In this document: in pieces, positions 62,543 through 64,000 of the stretch | Layout: each line of letters opens with the position of its first letter | Position numbering within the stretch: position 1 is the stretch's first letter | Position numbers and translations under genes: made by a program | Source of the DNA: Pseudomonas paraeruginosa PA7 | GTDB lineage: Bacteria; Pseudomonadota; Gammaproteobacteria; Pseudomonadales; Pseudomonadaceae | DNA: 64,000 nucleotides | Reading direction: 5' to 3' | Assembly (NCBI RefSeq): GCF_000017205.1 | Contig: NC_009656.1 | Location: 310,001-374,000 of the forward strand | Notes under the pieces: generated by a model | Seen by the model: the letters and a program-made list of their open reading frames with translations, nothing else | Database searches by the model: none | Told to the model about the DNA's origin: nothing

Positions 62543-62929
62543 TTACGCCGACTGGACCGGAGCGGTGCCCGCTCGCCGCTGCCTGGAGAGAAAGGCATCG
62601 ACCGCTTGCGGCTCCCAGCGCAGCATTCGCCCGATGCCGGACGCCACCGGAAAGCCCGGCAGCTTTGTCCAGCGCCACAGGGTGGCCCGGCTGATCTGAT
62701 AGCGCTCGCACAGCTCATCAGCGCTCAGCCCCTTGGGTAGGAAGGCGTCAACCTCTCCCGCATCCCAGCGCAGCACGCGACCCACGCGCACGGCCTTCGG
62801 GAAACCGGGGGTCTTCGCCCAGCGCCACAGGGTGGTGAGACAGACCTGGTACTTGGCGCACAACTGCGAGGCGCTGAGCCACTCGGTCAGGATCGGTGCG
62901 GGGGATGCCTTGCGGCGTGCGGCGGTCAT
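62543..62929 (-). CDS. Tandem AlpA-like helix-turn-helix protein
   Basis: 128 residues holding two AlpA/MerR-like modules in one chain: about residues 17-62 (LSASQLCAKYQVCLTTLWRW, RVGRVLRWDAGEVDAFLPKG) and about 68-115 (LSADELCERYQISRATLWRW, GIGRMLRWEPQAVDAFLS). Each has the TLWRW-x2-x-PGFP signature. AlpA proteins are activators or excisionase-like factors. Overlaps the preceding 75-residue gene (ATGA). A 66-bp gap separates it from the octapeptide-repeat gene. Confidence 0.85.
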   Translation of the reverse strand: MTAARRKASPAPILTEWLSASQLCAKYQVCLTTLWRWAKTPGFPKAVRVGRVLRWDAGEVDAFLPKGLSADELCERYQISRATLWRWTKLPGFPVASGIGRMLRWEPQAVDAFLSRQRRAGTAPVQSA

Positions 62930-63153
62930 TGCTCACCCCCTTGTTCCAGGGCAAAGGCGCGAAGCTCCGCACGGCTATCGAAATCGGCGTGGTGCCAGCG
63001 CCAGGTGGACAGGTCGATACGCCCCAGGGCCAGCAGCGTGTGCAACGCACCAAGCCCCTGATCCCAGGCAACGTCCAGTCCTTCGCGGCATTGCGCGGCT
63101 TCGATCCGCTGGCGGGCGTTATCGATCACTTGAGTTGAGGTCAGGCCGGTCAT
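62926..63153 (-). CDS. Small protein of unknown function
   Basis: 75 residues, helical, with TSTQVIDNARQRIEAAQCREG at the N-terminus and WRWHHADFDSRAELRAFALEQG near the end. No recognised domain. It overlaps both neighbours by 4 nt, so it belongs to the early operon of the satellite. Confidence 0.65.
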   Translation of the reverse strand: MTGLTSTQVIDNARQRIEAAQCREGLDVAWDQGLGALHTLLALGRIDLSTWRWHHADFDSRAELRAFALEQGGEQ

Positions 63154-63350
63154 TTGGCACCCCCGATGACGGCTTGCCGTTCCAGTTCGGAGACCATCGA
63201 CACGGCATAGGCCATATCGGCCAGGGCGAGCAGCCGGGTGCGGCTGGCGGACGTGCCGGTCACGCGGTTGACGATGACAGCCTCGCCGAGCAGGGCCAGG
63301 ACAGAGAACCGAACCGAGGTCCGGGGTGGGGCGGGAACAAGTGCGGACAT
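63150..63350 (-). CDS. Small early protein (possible C-terminal part of an Ash/Icd-like frame)
   Basis: 66 residues (MSALVPAPPRTSVRFSVLAL and on) with AAAGGAG 8 nt before the ATG at 63350. The frame is open upstream to an ATG at 63647, just after the AlpA stop, which would give 165 residues; that upstream part (VFFVSAMPSYGGCARGTFGCAGF) resembles the Ash family of P4-like elements, as recalled. It is unclear whether the long form is made or the upstream part is mainly an RNA leader. Function unknown. Confidence 0.6.
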   Translation of the reverse strand: MSALVPAPPRTSVRFSVLALLGEAVIVNRVTGTSASRTRLLALADMAYAVSMVSELERQAVIGGAK

Positions 63351-63650
63351 GCGCGTAGCTCCTTTGTCTGGATGGGAGCTGCCACGAATCGCTGCTAAAC
63401 GATGGGAGGCAGCTGTACGCGGGTTAGCAGACCGGGGACAAAGGAACCCGGCGCACCCGAAGGTGCCCCGCGCACAGCCGCCATAACTCGGCATTGCAGA
63501 CACAAAAAAAACGCCTGCAATGGGGAATTGGGCGCTGGTGCGCCTTTGTCGAAACGGGCTGCTAAACCCGGTCGCCGATTTTGCGGCGACGGGCAGACGA
63601 TAGCGCCGTGTGAAACGCTTTGCAATCCTGTGAGACAGAAATTCCATGCC
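63351..63650 (-). promoter_or_regulatory. Repeat-rich leader with mutually exclusive pairing (riboregulator candidate)
   Basis: On the minus-strand transcript, GGGTTTAGCAGC and GACAAAGG occur in the first part (from 63543-63570), the complementary CCTTTGTC with CTGCTAACCC in the middle (63421-63444), and GTTTAGCAGC plus GACAAAGGAG again at the end (63361-63400). The last copy includes the ribosome site of the gene at 63350, so the middle element can pair with either side. Extra hairpins: CATTGCAG / CTGCAATG (63492-63522) and GTCGCCG / CGGCGAC (63571-63590). It resembles the P4 immunity-RNA layout. Confidence 0.55.
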
Positions 63651-63842
63651 TCATCCCTCCCGACTGGTCAGGAAGGCTTCGACGGCAGCGCTATCCCAGC
63701 GCACGGCGCGCCCGAAGCGGACGGGGGCGGGAAAGCCCGGCGTCTTGCTCCAGCGCCACCAGGTGGTGCGGCAGACTTTGAAATGCTTGCAGAGCTGTTG
63801 TGCGGACTCCCAGGACACGGGGGAAGGCGGGGTTTGTTGCAT
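63651..63842 (-). CDS. alpA: AlpA-family transcriptional regulator
   Basis: 63 residues of a single AlpA-like helix-turn-helix (SWESAQQLCKHFKVCRTTWWRW, then SKTPGFPAPVRFGRAVRWDSAAVEAFL). AlpA-type proteins of P4-like elements activate integrase or act as excisionase-like factors (Vis). It is related to both modules of the tandem protein at 62543. First gene of the leftward operon in this window; an inverted repeat lies upstream. Confidence 0.88.
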   Translation of the reverse strand: MQQTPPSPVSWESAQQLCKHFKVCRTTWWRWSKTPGFPAPVRFGRAVRWDSAAVEAFLTSREG

Positions 63843-63870
63843 GTCGGTCTCTCGTCGGATGTAGAAGAAA

Positions 63871-63976
63871 CCGAGGGGTGCAAAGGCTTGCGGAAGAGAG
63901 GGCGCAGGGATAATGTCCCCGTGCGGCCTGTCCGCATGCTGTATATCGAAGCCCTGTCACACGCTTCACCCCTCGG
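63871..63976. promoter_or_regulatory. Spaced 10-bp inverted repeat upstream of alpA
   Basis: CCGAGGGGTG (63871-63880) and CACCCCTCGG (63967-63976) are perfect inverted copies 86 bp apart in the region upstream of alpA. GATAAT (63909-63914) and GATATACAG (minus strand, about 63940-63948) are AT-rich promoter-like elements between them. A looped operator for a satellite repressor is plausible. Confidence 0.45.
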
Positions 63977-64000
63977 AACGCTCACTGGTCAGCCCGGTGG

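Larger units (their letters stand above)
54205..64000. mobile_element. P4-like phage satellite (left part; right end outside the window)
   Basis: The region begins inside the TauE/SafE gene and runs to the right edge. It carries AlpA-type regulators, an overlapping CHC2/DUF3631/DUF927 replication operon, Ogr/Delta zinc-finger activators and a P2-family capsid gene, a set typical of P4-like satellites of P2-type phages. Composition is AT-richer and full of repeats compared with the left 54 kb. No integrase, terminase, portal or tail gene is seen within the window. The exact left attachment core cannot be fixed; 54205-54212 is the latest possible junction. Confidence 0.8.

Overview
The window is chromosomal DNA of a high-GC gamma-proteobacterium. 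Gene content and order match Pseudomonas aeruginosa (mdc-mad, pcaIJFTBDC, quiC, pobA/pobR, hudA/hudR, tRNA-Arg, gabDT). That assignment rests on recalled gene order and protein families, not on a database search.

Layout. 0-3.5 kb: the end of the malonate decarboxylase locus (mdcG 3' end, mdcH, madL, madM) with its LysR regulator mdcR on the opposite strand. 3.7-13.7 kb: a small lipoprotein, a LysR gene and a probable amine/GABA-type catabolic cluster (aldehyde dehydrogenase, APC permease, omega-aminotransferase, orphan binding protein), then a DapA-like lyase, a class II aldolase and an XRE-cupin regulator. 13.9-20.8 kb: the protocatechuate/beta-ketoadipate operon pcaIJFTBDC. 21-36.8 kb: satellite genes of the same metabolism: LysR, Tsx-like channel, pcaK, EamA exporter, OprD-type porin, an MFS acid transporter, quiC (dehydroshikimate to protocatechuate), TetR, a shikimate/quinate dehydrogenase with aroQ, a 14-TM MFS, pobA and pobR. 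Candidate PcaR-type boxes (GTTCGATWATCG) lie in front of pcaI, between the MFS gene and quiC, and before aroQ, which suggests one regulon funnelling quinate, shikimate and 4-hydroxybenzoate into the pca operon. 36.8-54.2 kb: housekeeping and stress genes, hudA-hudR, tRNA-Arg(CCG), gabD-gabT, a REC-HDOD protein, a MocR regulator divergent from an AhpD/cupin/monooxygenase group, a CRP-like regulator, a DUF962 protein, an M48 lipoprotein and a TauE/SafE permease.

The TauE/SafE gene is cut near its 5' end at about 54,205. From there to the right edge the sequence becomes AT-richer and repeat-rich and carries a different class of genes. This is read as an integrated P4-type phage satellite whose right end and integrase lie beyond the window. 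Reading leftwards from the right edge it has an AlpA regulator, a repeat-rich leader that could fold as a riboregulator, a tightly overlapping replication operon (small proteins, a tandem AlpA-like protein, an octapeptide-repeat protein, a CHC2 zinc-finger protein, a DUF3631 ATPase, a TubC-like small protein, a DUF927 protein), two single-domain Ogr/Delta activators on the other strand, a P2-family major capsid protein, a coiled-coil Psu/scaffold-like protein, and a ribbon-helix-helix-like gene flanked by a phased array of TGCTAGCA palindromes.

The most interesting points are: a P4-like satellite encoding its own P2-type major capsid without portal, terminase or tail genes in view; the TGCTAGCA array; 13-14 bp repeats shared between a non-coding segment and the 3' end of the DUF3631 gene 5 kb away (an ori/crr-like arrangement); the octapeptide-repeat protein; and the switch-like RNA leader.
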